Below are positions 10,901 to 20,600 of a DNA stretch of 64,000 nt, piece after piece. Position 1 is the stretch's first letter, and each line of letters begins with the position of its first letter. The notes beneath the pieces were generated by a model. The model was not told where the DNA came from. It saw only the letters and a list, made by a program, of their open reading frames with translations, and ran no database searches. The stretch covers positions 3,213,501 to 3,277,500 of the forward strand of contig NC_087387.1 in the NCBI RefSeq assembly GCF_963675165.1, in the 5' to 3' direction. A program made the position numbers and the translations under genes. The stretch comes from Halichondria panicea. Its lineage: Eukaryota > Porifera > Demospongiae > Suberitida > Halichondriidae.

Positions 10901-13616
10901 CAGTGCAATATAATTATGAGACGTAATGCGCTTTAGTGTTACCTTTGATCTGCCTATATGTGCATGTATGCCACATAACAATTATATATACATGTACGTA
11001 ACATATTGTATAATAAGAAACTGACTTGGAGTATTGAAAGATTCTAAACATCAATGTCTGCCTCCGTAGTAGCTCTGACCCAGACAGATTAGAAAATTGG
11101 AACATTTGCTGATAAGCAGGGTTGGAATTTTCGTGCACAACCTGAGACTCGAATACTTCTAGTTTGTTGGGAAGTAGGTAGAGTACCACACATGTGCTGC
11201 TAGATTTGACTGGTAGATTGTATGCTTGCAGAAGGTGGACAGTGAGTGTGTTTTTCTGAATATCATAGTAGAGAGAGAACTCAAGTGTCGCTAGAGTACC
11301 AGAGATGATAGGCATTGGTCGAGTTCCTAAGAATGCTTTCAATATACACGTGCAAGAAATTACTTAAGCAAAAAATACCTGGTTCTTTGGTTGTGAGTGT
11401 TGCTTTCGGTTGATCTGAGATCACCGATAACTGATCTTCAGTATCACTTGCATGAGGGTGAACACTATACTCTGCTTTTGGTTGATGAAACACAAACGAT
11501 TTCCCAAATTGGACAGGCTCAAACTGCTGTGATTCTGTAAATTCCATAATAGTTAAACTAAGGCCCGTGTGGTACGTATATTAGATTTACACACGAGAAT
11601 AATCTGATAAGCCACACGGCGAAGCGGAGTTAATTTTTTGGCAGAGTTTTTCAGGTTGCTTAATTGCAGTGGCCAATTTAGCTCAAGTGGTGTTTTAGTT
11701 ATGTGTCTTACTTGGAATCCAAAGCTCACGTGATATGGACTCTCCGAGGCAAGAAGAAGATGACTATACCAGTAACTATAATTATACACAGTTAAGTATC
11801 TCAGGGATACGATCAAACTACGCCACCGTCGGCGCGACAAGGGCATTGACATACCAAAACAAGATGGCGTATTTATGAGGGAATGATGGTGAATATGCAG
11901 TTATTATATTCGCTTGATGTTTCGTTATACCGTATAGCGTGTAATTTTCGTGGGGCAAAATATTCGTGGTTTTCGTGGTAGGAGGTCTGACCACGAATAT
12001 TTCACCCACGAATGAAGCGACCTTGCCTACCTTTACCTGCAGTCCAACCACGAAAATATTACCCACGAAGTGTCTCAATATTGCTGAACCACAAATATTT
12101 TGTCCCCGAAAATTACCCGCTATACGGTATGTAGCTACATGTATAACTTCAAACATCGATCAGTTCAATGTAGCAACTTTTTTTATTCAAATTTGGTGGT
12201 AAAACGAATCTATCCTCTTTGGTTTTCACACTGTAAATGTCGAGCTTTAAATGGAAAGAGTAGCGTACATGTAACGTGCATGTTACACGCGTTGTGTAAT
12301 GTAACATGCATACATTTGCATGCATGGTATTTATTATGCCAGGAACTGGTAAGAGCTTACTCATGGTACATGCACACTACATGCACCCTACAGTTATTGT
12401 ATATGCATAAACATGCAAGACCCATGCATTCTACATTAGGATTGACACGTCCACAACATAAAGTTCGTTATGAGACATAGAAAAGCACTTACTCGATCAT
12501 AAATAACCTGATTAATGCAGTATACGTGCTTTTCCAAGAAAACTCAGCATTTAAAAAAACTATTATAGGAAATAAAAACAACAGGCAGCAATTGCAAGGT
12601 CACTTTCTAGGTAGATACAGTGGATTGCAGTGCACTTGCAACAGAAAATTGCCAAACAGCAAAACCACAATCAGATAAATTATTATGAATATCATCATCA
12701 GTTTTCTGGAGCTACATTGAATTTTTCCAAGAGTACTTTAACTTGGCACTTTAATACAGGTAGAAACCATAGAGCCAACTGAAATGAAAACCAATTTTTC
12801 AGCAGACACTCATTGAACCTCTCTATAGGCATGCCCCCCCCCCCCCCCCCCCCCCCAAAGAACGTATTTACATGCATGACATTTGTACACTGTACATGCA
12901 GTCAGTTAAGAAATGTATTTCATGCATTTCTATATACATTGACTACTAGGCTTTTCAAGAATGCTATCATAAAGTATCCATTCTGTAGGTATCTATGAGT
13001 GAGACTAATAGGAGTACCCTGAGAATATCTTTATAATCGCATGGAGATATATGACTGAGCACCTTTTTGGGCTTTAATCCCCCGGGCCCAGCTTGTAGAT
13101 TGGTCATACCTGTATACCTTCAGATGTTCAATGAGATTCTGCTAAAAAAATCGTTGTAATAAAAGTGCAAGCTGAGCTTAGAATTATTATTGGTAATGAA
13201 ATTCTATCTGGTGGTTTTGCTGTTGGCAATTTTCTGTTGCAAGTGCACTGCAATCCACTGTATATAGTCTGTTGTCAGGCCATGTCATAGACATATTTGC
13301 TGACTCGACAATAAAAAACACCACGTGAATTGTCAATTATACTAATCGAGGTACTCGTGTCGTACCTTCTCTGGTCCATGACAGAAGACACTCATGTACA
13401 AAATTGCAACGTTGAGCACTACATGTAGGTAGGGGGACTCGATTCGCTCGCCTCAATTTTGTTTGTACATGAAGAATGACCAAACTCACCGAGCGTGGTG
13501 CTTGCTTTCATAGGAGATTGGTATTTAGCCAGTGGGTAATTATCAGAATGGAGGTGAGGACAACAGCATCGCACACAAGAGTGGCAACATATGGGGCAGG
13601 CACTTTCATGACTCAT
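7952..13616 (-). CDS. Synaptotagmin-like double-C2 protein with degenerate C2A (381 aa, 6 exons)
   Basis: Minus-strand exons are 13616-13490, 11534-11379, 11326-11026, 10822-10714, 8502-8385 and 8286-7952; the sum, 1146 nt, is 382 codons with stop. Exon 1 encodes MSHESACPICCHSCVRCCCP, nine cysteines that parallel the N-terminus of the two sister genes. It joins in phase to exon 2 through a good acceptor (AATTTACAG at 11535), which shows that the Met at 11547 is not the start. C2A (LEFSLYYD to MDLADADLLG) has lost loop 1 (NLPVKSSSTCVVLYLLP lacks the SDPY motif) and has QYS where YDxD is expected. C2B keeps RDPY and MDYDRFGRD but has Glu for the first loop-1 Asp and Ser for the last loop-3 Asp. 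C2A is therefore probably calcium-independent. The first and fourth introns (about 1.96 and 2.2 kb) are filled with repeats. Function as for the neighbour; specific role unknown. Confidence 0.87.
8725..9372 (+). repeat. Interspersed repeat family A, copy 2 (intronic)
   Basis: Near-complete copy of the repeat seen at 985-1530, from GTGCTGATGCCTCGGTGGA to TGCACCGAGGCATAAT, so here both ends show the inverted TGCCTCGGTG. It sits in the large intron of the synaptotagmin-like gene, in the opposite orientation to the gene. Confidence 0.75.
9607..9671. repeat. Small foldback (ACCAGGAGCACAT)
   Basis: Inverted repeat TTACCAGGAGCACAT ... ATGTGCTCCTGGTATTAC separated by about 30 bases. A half copy with the same core (CAGGAGCACATAAAAGGAG) occurs at about 59803-59822. 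Confidence 0.6.
9797..9849. repeat. Perfect 25-bp palindrome, CCGAGGGCAG hairpin element
   Basis: Two perfectly complementary 25-base arms beginning ACCGAGGGCAGTTC surround a 3-base spacer. The same sequence with a longer spacer occurs at 16515-16670, extended on both sides by arms containing CCATGGATATCAAGGGTG. It directly precedes a family B repeat. It is a DNA hairpin of a mobile-element end rather than a transcription terminator, since its position within a eukaryotic intron gives no reason for the latter. Confidence 0.85.
9870..10680 (+). repeat. Interspersed repeat family B, copy 1
   Basis: Landmarks in order: CCCTCGGCTGGTGACATGAT, CAGCAACTCAGGAGCA, ACTGGAGGCATACTGAAACA, ATCACAGCAAAGAAGCCTGG, CTATCCATGCTGTAAACG, GGCATCCAGGTGAGTAGA, ending GCGCCTCGGGTAA. 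Further copies lie at 17925-18515 (+), 27695-28075 (-), 29025-29290 (+, 5' part), 39895-40490 (+) and 53640-53745 (+, 3' part). The copies share the end CCCGAGG. No coding capacity was seen, so this is non-autonomous. Confidence 0.75.
11927..12130. mobile_element. MITE family D (ATACCGTATAGCGGGTAA ends)
   Basis: About 200-bp element with terminal inverted repeats ATACCGTATAGCG(T/G)GTAATTTT and internal inverted copies of CGTGGTTTTCGTGG / CCACGAATATTT. It lies in the first intron of the synaptotagmin-like gene. Related full copies: 30229-30441 and 51356-51557; partial ones near 48128-48280, 39780-39870, 50690-50740 and 59840-59930. Confidence 0.85.
12618..13260. mobile_element. 643-bp TIR element with TA target duplication
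   Basis: The ends are inverted: CAGTGGATTGCAGTGCACTT at the left and its complement at the right, about 50 bp of arm, both flanked by TA. The CAGTG start and TA duplication are the hallmark of Tc1/mariner/pogo superfamily elements. No transposase frame is present. It contains a pure C tract of about 21 bases at 12835-12856. Confidence 0.85.
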
Positions 13617-15700
13617 TGCTACACCTGTACAAAATCATGTGTACGACATGTAGATTAGAAGTAATTTTTACGTACCCATCAACTGACAATAGCTAGTTAT
13701 CGTCTGAGGTATTGGTTTGTTCTAGCCAGTGATTCTCTGGAACACCCTGAGGCACCGTCTTTATCATGTGTTGCTCTCTCACCTAGAGCAAAAACTTATA
13801 TAATTATGGGCAAAATAGAGGTTCGGCATAACTATAATTATGGTTCATATAAATTTATGTATATCGGATTTTGAAAATGGCGAGTTTTAGCATGCATGTG
13901 CATGTACATAGATTGCAAGCAAGAAACTCACGAATGAGAAAGCAGATCACGCATTTTGAGCAGAGCTTATGCTCGGGGCGTGGATTGAAGCAAGCAACCG
14001 TTGCACCGTTGTGAGTGGCAAAAGCATGCTGCTCATACAGAAATGATATTATATAACATGCACAATTCACGATGCGTTGATGCAAAATAAAGAGTTGCTA
14101 CTATAGCGCTAGACATTAGAACAAGGCAGGCTACAGACTACCATATACAGTGCCTGCACCTTACACGTAGAGAGTAAAAAGGTTATGTTCAACTTACTAT
14201 GCATGCATAAGTCGAGCCAGTATAGTGTGCAATGAGGCTGTGGAAGGCTAAGCATTACTTTCCTATCTACTGTGCATGGAGGGACGTTTCACTGACGTCC
14301 GAGAACTAGCTTTATCGTTGTGGTACGTATTGGTCACATTGGTCACATGCGATCACCGCCAACTTGATTCTTGTCAGGAAATTCATATAGATTACAAGCT
14401 AGGCTAAGCGTGTAAAACGTCGATCGTTACCGTCGCGGTTTGTCTTTGACATCAGCACTTTTTAATAGATCATTCTTTTATGAATGATCTAACAAAACAC
14501 AATTATACAGTCCCAAAACAAATTTGCGTTTTTTACTTAGCTCTAGACTAAAGGCATTGTAGCGAATAAGAAGTATTTTTCAAATTGCGAGTTTGAAGTT
14601 CAAATGGCTACACCCCTACAGTAGAGAGGTTTAAAATTAAACAATGATTCCAAATTTTCGAAGTTTGATGTGAACCTGCGAATTTTTGCTCCTTGAAAAT
14701 AAAGCGCTACCGTATTACTAGAATATTTTGCGAGTGAAAAACTTTTGCGAATGAGCCAAATCAGCAGAAAATATGACAGTTTGCGATCTAACTGATTGAT
14801 TGACCATCGCAAAGTTAGCAAATGTTTGATGCTCGCAAAACATTCTAGTAATACGGTATACGGTAGACACGTACAGTTTGAGAAAAACAGAGTAGACTCA
14901 GCACTAGAACATAGGAATAAATAATTATGGAGACCACATGCAGTACTCTTGGATCTGTACTGTACGTAGTAATCACTTTGTTGGAGAGCATTATTATTAT
15001 AGTAAATGATTGTAGAACATCTTATGAATCCAACAAGGTGATTACTAGAGAACAGAGATACTGCAGGTTGCCAAGTTCTTCTGTTTACTGCTGTAGCACT
15101 ACTCTCTTCTTCTCACAGGATTTTTAATTTAGCACGCATGTTGAAAGCTAGTGTACGTGATACACCTTGTAATTGCAACTCACTGTTGAACCGGTGATAA
15201 CAGAAAGTGTTATTTACGTATGTATCGGTACATGCATCAACTCTAAGAGGAGCACAAAGCTTTGCTTGCGTACACGGATTCCAAAGTAGAAAGTGAACTG
15301 TACCAATGATGTAGCCTAAATATATTGCATGCACTACAGCACAGCAACTCGATATTCAATTTGCATCAACGCGTACATAATTATATTATATATTGTGCAT
15401 GTTTTACTACCATTTCTGAGTATAATATGCAACGTGCTTTTGCCACTAAAGGGGGCTAGCTGATACACAGTGATCCACATAGGTGTTGGCTACACCCCGT
15501 GCACATGCCCTATGGTTAGAAATGCAATCAGGCTTGTACATGCATGCAGTGTCATTTATTTGCAATTGTTCGAAACACAACGGTAGTATATACTACATGA
15601 TCATGCTTAAGCAACATACAACAATAAATTAAAATCTTGTGCTAGCATTTTCAATAGATATACGTAAAACACATCTATATACGTAGTTATGGGCTGAGTC
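13617..15700. other. Upstream region of the 13616 gene, no recognised coding sequence
   Basis: Likely holds the 5' UTR and promoter of the synaptotagmin-like gene: an acceptor (TTTGTACAG) 8 bases upstream of its ATG implies a non-coding first exon, possibly ending at the GTGAGTTT donor near 13930. The rest includes a family E MITE (14709-14860) and a short inverted repeat (AATCACTTTGTTGGA / TCCAACAAGGTGATTA) at about 14970-15048. Confidence 0.4.
14709..14860. mobile_element. MITE family E (ACCGTATTACTAGAAT ends)
   Basis: Roughly 150-bp foldback beginning TACCGTATTACTAGAATATT and ending with the complement AACATTCTAGTAATACGGTA, with TTTTGCG(A/G)GTGAAAAAC inside. Other copies: 57201-57419 (complete, nested in another element), 57702-57830, 40640-40700 and 51237-51300 (partial). 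Confidence 0.85.
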
Positions 15701-15702
15701 AG

Positions 15703-15903
15703 CTAGGCTGTGGGAAAAAACAATACCTTATTGAAGCAGACCCAAAAGCCCTCCTGCTCCTCTCTACACCAGCCAAACCAGCTTGTTCTGAAGCAGTCTG
15801 TCAACTTTTTTCGCTCTGTATCACAAGCGATTAGGGCGTTTGCTGTTGCTTTTTCTCTTAGTTTTTGCTTCTCTTCAGTATTGGCATATAGTCGACTGTC
15901 CAT
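15703..15903 (-). CDS. Possible twin-CX9C (CHCH) mitochondrial protein, 66 aa
   Basis: The predicted protein contains two exact C-x9-C motifs, CDTERKKLTDC and CREEQEGFWVC, eight residues apart, after an N-terminal helix rich in Glu, Lys and Ala. This pattern is that of small intermembrane-space proteins imported by the Mia40 route, such as the CMC1/COX-assembly family. The start Met (15903) is preceded after four bases by a good acceptor (CGTACAG), so a 5' exon is possible. The end reads CFNK followed by GTATTG, which could be a donor; if so, the last six residues are intron. No partner exon was found. A member of the CMC1-like family is my best guess; the Cys pattern is seen, the rest is inference. 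Confidence 0.45.
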   Translation of the reverse strand: MDSRLYANTEEKQKLREKATANALIACDTERKKLTDCFRTSWFGWCREEQEGFWVCFNKVLFFPTA

Positions 15904-15991
15904 ACAACTGTACGTCTAAATGAATACCACTATAATTATGAAGCAACCCATTTCAATAGATTATGTCATAGATTTTAGATAAGACAGGGGG

Positions 15992-16331
15992 AATGGGCAT
16001 TAATGATGGGCGTTTCGGTAAACTTTTTTTATAATTCCTTCAGCCCCAGTGTCCAGCAGATAACTAATTGCATTGAGCAATTAATGTTGCCATTAACTTT
16101 GTTATACATGTACATGTAATGTACCTCAATTTCAAAATGTTAAAAGCGCTTCAGTAAATCTAATGGGCATTAATGATGGGCGTTTCGGTAAACTTTTTTA
16201 TAATTCCTTCAGCCCCAGTGTCCAGCAGATAACTAATTGCATTGAGCAATTAATGTTGCCATTAACTTTGTTATACATGTACATGTAATGTACCTCAATT
16301 TCAAAATGTTAAAAGCGCTTCAGTAAATCTA
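15992..16331. repeat. 170-bp tandem duplication
   Basis: Two almost identical head-to-tail units (15992-16161 and 16162-16331), each starting AATGGGCATTAATGATGGGC and ending GCGCTTCAGTAAATCT. They differ mainly by one base in a T run, so the duplication is recent. Not coding. Confidence 0.9.
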
Positions 16332-16514
16332 TATATCTATCTATATAATTATGCTTAAGCCAAGATAGCAGCAATAGTTAGAGCGAGCCCACTTATCTAG
16401 TAAGCAGCTTGCATGGACGGCAACTTCTTGTGAGGAGTTCTGTTTACAGTTTGAGTATTCAAGTCAGTCGTGATGGAGAGTTGTGGAGATATGTAGCGAG
16501 GAACCAATTAAGTA

Positions 16515-16670
16515 CACGTAATAGTTGTACCATGGATATCAAGGGTGTATTGGATTTGTACTACCGAGGGCAGTTCTATGTATTCCCAGAGGGCGCAACC
16601 CGAGGGAATACATACAACTGCATGAGGTAGTACAATAACAATACACACTGCATATATCCATGGTACAGGT
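16515..16670. mobile_element. Foldback element, CCGAGGGCAG family
   Basis: Arms of about 65 bp start TTGTACCATGGATATCAAGG and end TATATCCATGGTACAGG; the inner parts match the palindrome at 9797-9849. The right arm has diverged more than the left. Confidence 0.7.
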
Positions 16671-16709
16671 AGCTTGTACTATGAACACGTATTGCAATTA
16701 GAAGCTGTT

Positions 16710-17190
16710 AGCCAACACAGACCCTGATGCCAGAGCAGACATCAGAGCGAGAGGCTTTTGGACCCAAGGCAGAAACGCATTTTTTGACACAAGGGTATTC
16801 TACCCCCACGCGAGAAGTTCTGTCCAAACCCCTCAAGTCGCTTTTTCAGAAGATGGAGAGAGAGAATACGGAGAAAGGATAAATGAAATTGAGCATGGCT
16901 CGTTCAGACCTCTAGTTTTCTCGGCATGTGGAGGCATGGGCAAGGAGGCTTCAGTTGTAGTGAAGAGATTGGCTAGAGACCTAGCCATGAAAAGAAACGA
17001 AAGCTACAGTCAGGTGGTAGGCTGGATGTGAGATGCAGTCTGGCCTTTTCATTGGCAAGATCAGCCATACGTTGTGTTCGTCGTTCTCGTTCCACCAGCA
17101 GAAGAGACATTCGCCAGTCTCCAATGGACCTGATCCAAGCGGAGACACGGTTCGAGTGCGAATAGACTGTACATGTATACCCAAACTCTC
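16710..17190 (+). mobile_element. Frameshifted C-terminal fragment of a LINE-type ORF2
   Basis: Translation gives DPDARADIRARGFW, NAFFDTRVFYPHA, then EIEHGSFRPLVFSACGGMG and VVKRLARDLAMKR, a set of motifs typical of the C-terminal part of one group of non-LTR retrotransposon proteins found in marine invertebrates. After GWM the frame shifts, and the tail RCSLAFSLARSAIRC continues in another frame. It is a dead copy. A second copy of the same module is at 25225-25430. Confidence 0.7.
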
Positions 17191-17377
17191 ATCAACCTTT
17201 AGAACTCTACATACATACATGTAACTGTCCAAAAAAAAAATTAGAAGCTGTTATCTAACCCATTTACAACTGAGTAGTAGTAAACACTCTTTGATCCCTG
17301 CCATGCATGCATGCACTGTGCACATTTTGTGTGCGTGTGCTTGCACTTGACAAACCACATTTACAACTTCACACCCA

Positions 17378-17845
17378 GTTCCAATCAGAGGAGGAACACC
17401 AGGGTCAATAGGGTAACGTTTAATGAAGAATTAAACATTCTTGTTCTGGGTTCTTGACCTTTGCTGCATATAGCAGCTTAGCGCTTCTGTTCTTTATTTG
17501 CCTGCTTGGAAAGCTTACTATACCTATAGATCTATCCAGTGCAGCAAGCCAATACATCAACATTTATTCCCTAGCCACGGCAGGCTATTTCCATATCTTG
17601 TGGTTTCGAAGAATGCAATAAAAGGTCAAAGGTTGCAATGAAATCCTGGATCTCCTCTCTCAAACTGATTCCTCTGGGGCGCGATAGCTCAACCGATTTC
17701 TGTTGTGATTATAAAGAGGATCAAGCTATTGGTGGTGTATAAACTCAGGGGCGCGAGGGTAAACTCAGTTTTGCATGTAAAACATAGGGCCACTGGTGTT
17801 TTAATTAGTGACCTTTTGACCCTGGCATTCCTCCTCTGAGTTCCA
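17378..17845. mobile_element. Foldback element (AGAGGAGGAACACCAGGGTC arms)
   Basis: Left arm CAATCAGAGGAGGAACACCA and right arm TGGCATTCCTCCTCTGAGTT are imperfect complements about 400 bp apart. Non-coding MITE-like element. Confidence 0.6.
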
Positions 17846-17924
17846 ACATGGTCCGGTAGTTTTAGCGAATCTGATTGGATACTGAAGAATTGATCTTCAC
17901 AATGTGATCCTAGTGTGTCACAGT

Positions 17925-18515
17925 AGTGATCTATAAAAGAGTGGCTAGTAATGCAGTGCATGTAGTGATGAATATCATGTACACATGTATGACTTATTAA
18001 ACTGTCTAGCACAGCAACTCAGGAGCTAAATCAGACTGGAGGCATATTGAAACATTTGAGAACAGGGTTTTAAGTGGTACATAGATAGATATATGCACTG
18101 TGGACTAGGATCACAGCAAAGAAGCCTGGAGTCTCATGCAGAGAAGTATGGCTCCTGGAGTAGGATCCCAGAGTGAGACAAACCAGACACAATTCTAGCT
18201 TTCTATTTCCACAAACACACAAAGCAAAAATTGGCTTGTGTTTCGAATAATAGCCGTATCTAATTATGGCAAATGTTTCAAATAATAGCCGCGTTTAGTA
18301 GTACGCAAAAAGCTTCTTAGGTTTAGCTCGCCTTTCTGCGAAACAAAGACTTCTCTGCAAAATCTGCCAAATTTTAAGCCTTAGTTTTAATGCTACAAGT
18401 TTCCCTACGTACAAATTGTGATGCCTAAATCACCAGGTAAGCCAAACTGAGCAGCGGACACACACACACACAAACAGACTGACAGACTACTGTAACCGAG
18501 GCCGCCTACGCGCCT
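17925..18515 (+). repeat. Interspersed repeat family B, copy 2
   Basis: Same landmark order as 9870-10680, ending GCGCCTCGGGTTAATT. The middle shows FTTCGAATAATAGCCG-like local duplication (TTCGAATAATAGCCGTATC then TTCAAATAATAGCCGCGTT). Confidence 0.7.
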
Positions 18516-18595
18516 CGGGTTAATTATTTTTAGTAAATGGACTATACTTTACTAAGGTTTTACGTTTGTAGTACGATTACCCATAATTATTTTGA

Positions 18596-18666
18596 AGCGC
18601 ATGCGCACTATCACCCATGCAAGATAGGTACCAGGCCGTATTTTAATCGGCCTGGAATCAAGGCTA
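18596..18666. repeat. Solo hairpin end of the AGGCCG element family
   Basis: Contains GCGCATGCGCA followed by CAGGCCGTATTTTAATCGGCCTGG, a hairpin, and AATCAAGGCTAG. The same unit forms both ends of the element at 29442-30056. No matching second end is nearby, so it is a solo or truncated copy. Confidence 0.6.
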
Positions 18667-19657
18667 GGAACAGTGGTGCTGTAATTAGGCCACTCTAGGT
18701 GATACTCTGGTTTCTGGTCCCACAGTTTCTCTAATTGCATGCGGACGGTATGTTTTTATCATTATTCATTGGCAAAATGAATATCATTAACATTTATTTT
18801 GTGCCACATGGACTGGCCATGCATTGTGCGCATACGGTATGCGTAGGAGACAGAATAAATCTGATGTAGGTGGTGGAACAGAAACCAGAGTATCACTTGG
18901 AGTGGACTTAGAAGAAATACGGTAACCTTTTTTCGGAAGTGAAACATGGATCAATGAAAATTCAAAGGTGAATGTGTACAGGTACGTACGTACATGACAC
19001 ATGCACTCCGTTTCTAATCCTTTTTTTCCTCTTACATGTACATGTACATCTATGCCATAATAATGCCATAATAATGGCTAGATCTATCCTAGTGTATGTG
19101 TATACGAATATTAAAAGGCCCTCACTTCAACTTATATCTATCTATATAGCAGGCACATTATTCAGATCATTCACAATGACTTAATAATAACACTCAACTT
19201 GATCAGTGACGTGTACGTGTTAGGAGCAGCTCTTTGAAGATTAATGATCCTGCTCTGATCTGATCTCGAGCGATGATCCTAGATATTATCCTGTATAGCT
19301 AGCTGAATTCAAGTGATGTCCGACCTAGTGCAGTGTGGGGTGGTTGGACTCCGCCCAACTACGGATGAGACCTACCGGTAATTATAGCCTCGACTCCAGC
19401 CCCTTCGCAGACAGAGTATGATCCGGGATCCGGGAGTGGGTTTTTCATCTAGACCCCGGTTGTCTTGGAAGACCAAATAAATCTCCCCGGACAAAATCTG
19501 TCAAGAGGCTGAGCCGGCCACAGGTGTTTCTTGCTCGGTCTTCATGATATAACCACCCACCAGCTGCACAAATCATCCAAGCATTGACTACCAGTAAGTT
19601 GTGGAATGTAGCAGCTAAAGTGGCAGTTTTGTAGGTTTCTTATTAATAGTGGTAGAG

Positions 19658-20152
19658 TTATAGTCTCATGAATCATAGATAGATGCATGAATCAGCCGCA
19701 CTTGGAATGTCCGTCTGAGCACTTTAGTCATGACTTTTTTGGCCAGGTCGGAATTCCGACCTGACCAATCAGAGCGAAGATTGAAGGAAATAAAGAATGA
19801 TAAGAAGCGTATGCGTTCTATACAGTAGGACACATTTATAGCTAGCCGCTAATCAGCCTAACTGTGGCTACTGTTAGCCAGTCAAAGAGCTATAGTAAGT
19901 TTAGTTGACTGCACAATAGTGCTGTGCAACCTTTTCTTGTTCTTTTAGCAACGTTCTTGGAGCAAGCCAAACAAAAATTCATAGCTGCTAGTCAAGCGTT
20001 CGCGGTTGACCTTTTGCATGTGTTAAATTCTTTTGGTTTTGACACTGACGTAATAATAATTAACATTCCATTGTGGAATGACCTCTACACTAAAGTGCTC
20101 GGACGGACTTTCCAAGTGCGGCTGATTCATGAGACTAATCGAGTTATAGCTA
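19658..20152. mobile_element. About 500-bp foldback element
   Basis: Inverted ends: TAGTCTCATGAATCAT ... GAATCAGCCGCACTTGGAA at the left and TTCCAAGTGCGGCTGATTC with ATGAGACTAATCGAG at the right; a short inserted duplication (CATAGATAGATG) breaks the left arm. The 79-codon frame at 19924-20163 lies inside and ends in the right arm, so I do not treat it as a gene. Confidence 0.75.
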
Positions 20153-20216
20153 AAATTAATTAATTGCTTGCCAATTAACACACATTGGATGTTGTGTACG
20201 TGTAGAAATAAATATC

Positions 20217-20515
20217 TACCGTAAAACCTCGAACACTTTAATAATTACGAAGCCAGAGGTCACTTATTTTATGAACAATTTGTGTTGAAGACCTGATGAT
20301 GATGATGATGATGGAGGTAGCTCTACTAGTCTACTTGCCTCAATTTCTAAAACCATGTATTTTCCAGTAGGTTAGAATCGAGGCTAGGGTGTGGCTACAT
20401 TTAGGACGCGCCAAATTGTCAATGCAGCTGTCGCCACTTTTATAGGTAAGAAAATTATCTAAGCTTGAGGGTGTCACATAGAGGGTCGCCTTAATTAGAG
20501 GTTTTACGTACGGTA
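20217..20515. mobile_element. 300-bp MITE (TACCGTAAAACCTC ends)
   Basis: TACCGTAAAACCTCGAAC at the left and TTAGAGGTTTTACGTACGGTA at the right are inverted. It contains a GATGAT microsatellite. It ends only 85 bp upstream of the membrane-protein start codon and may form part of that promoter region. Confidence 0.7.
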
Positions 20516-20600
20516 CTGATCCTGACAATGTTTACACTAAAGACTTAAAGTCCTAGATAAACATGGTAACAATATGATACTACCTACAGATCACATCATA

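Noticed and set aside
11547..11547. Met at 11547 as start of the synaptotagmin-like gene
   Set aside because: An in-phase acceptor just after it and the upstream Cys-rich exon fit the sister genes better.
12813..12998. Frame with a polyproline run
   Set aside because: Produced by the C tract inside a TIR element.
15992..16331. Possible CRISPR-like or satellite array
   Set aside because: Only two long units with no spacers; simple tandem duplication in a eukaryotic context.
16409..16630. 73-codon frame MHGRQLLVRSSVYS
   Set aside because: Ends in a foldback element, has no motif and no splice context.
19924..20163. 79-codon frame starting MQPFLVLLATFLEQ
   Set aside because: Lies in a foldback element and ends in its right terminal repeat.
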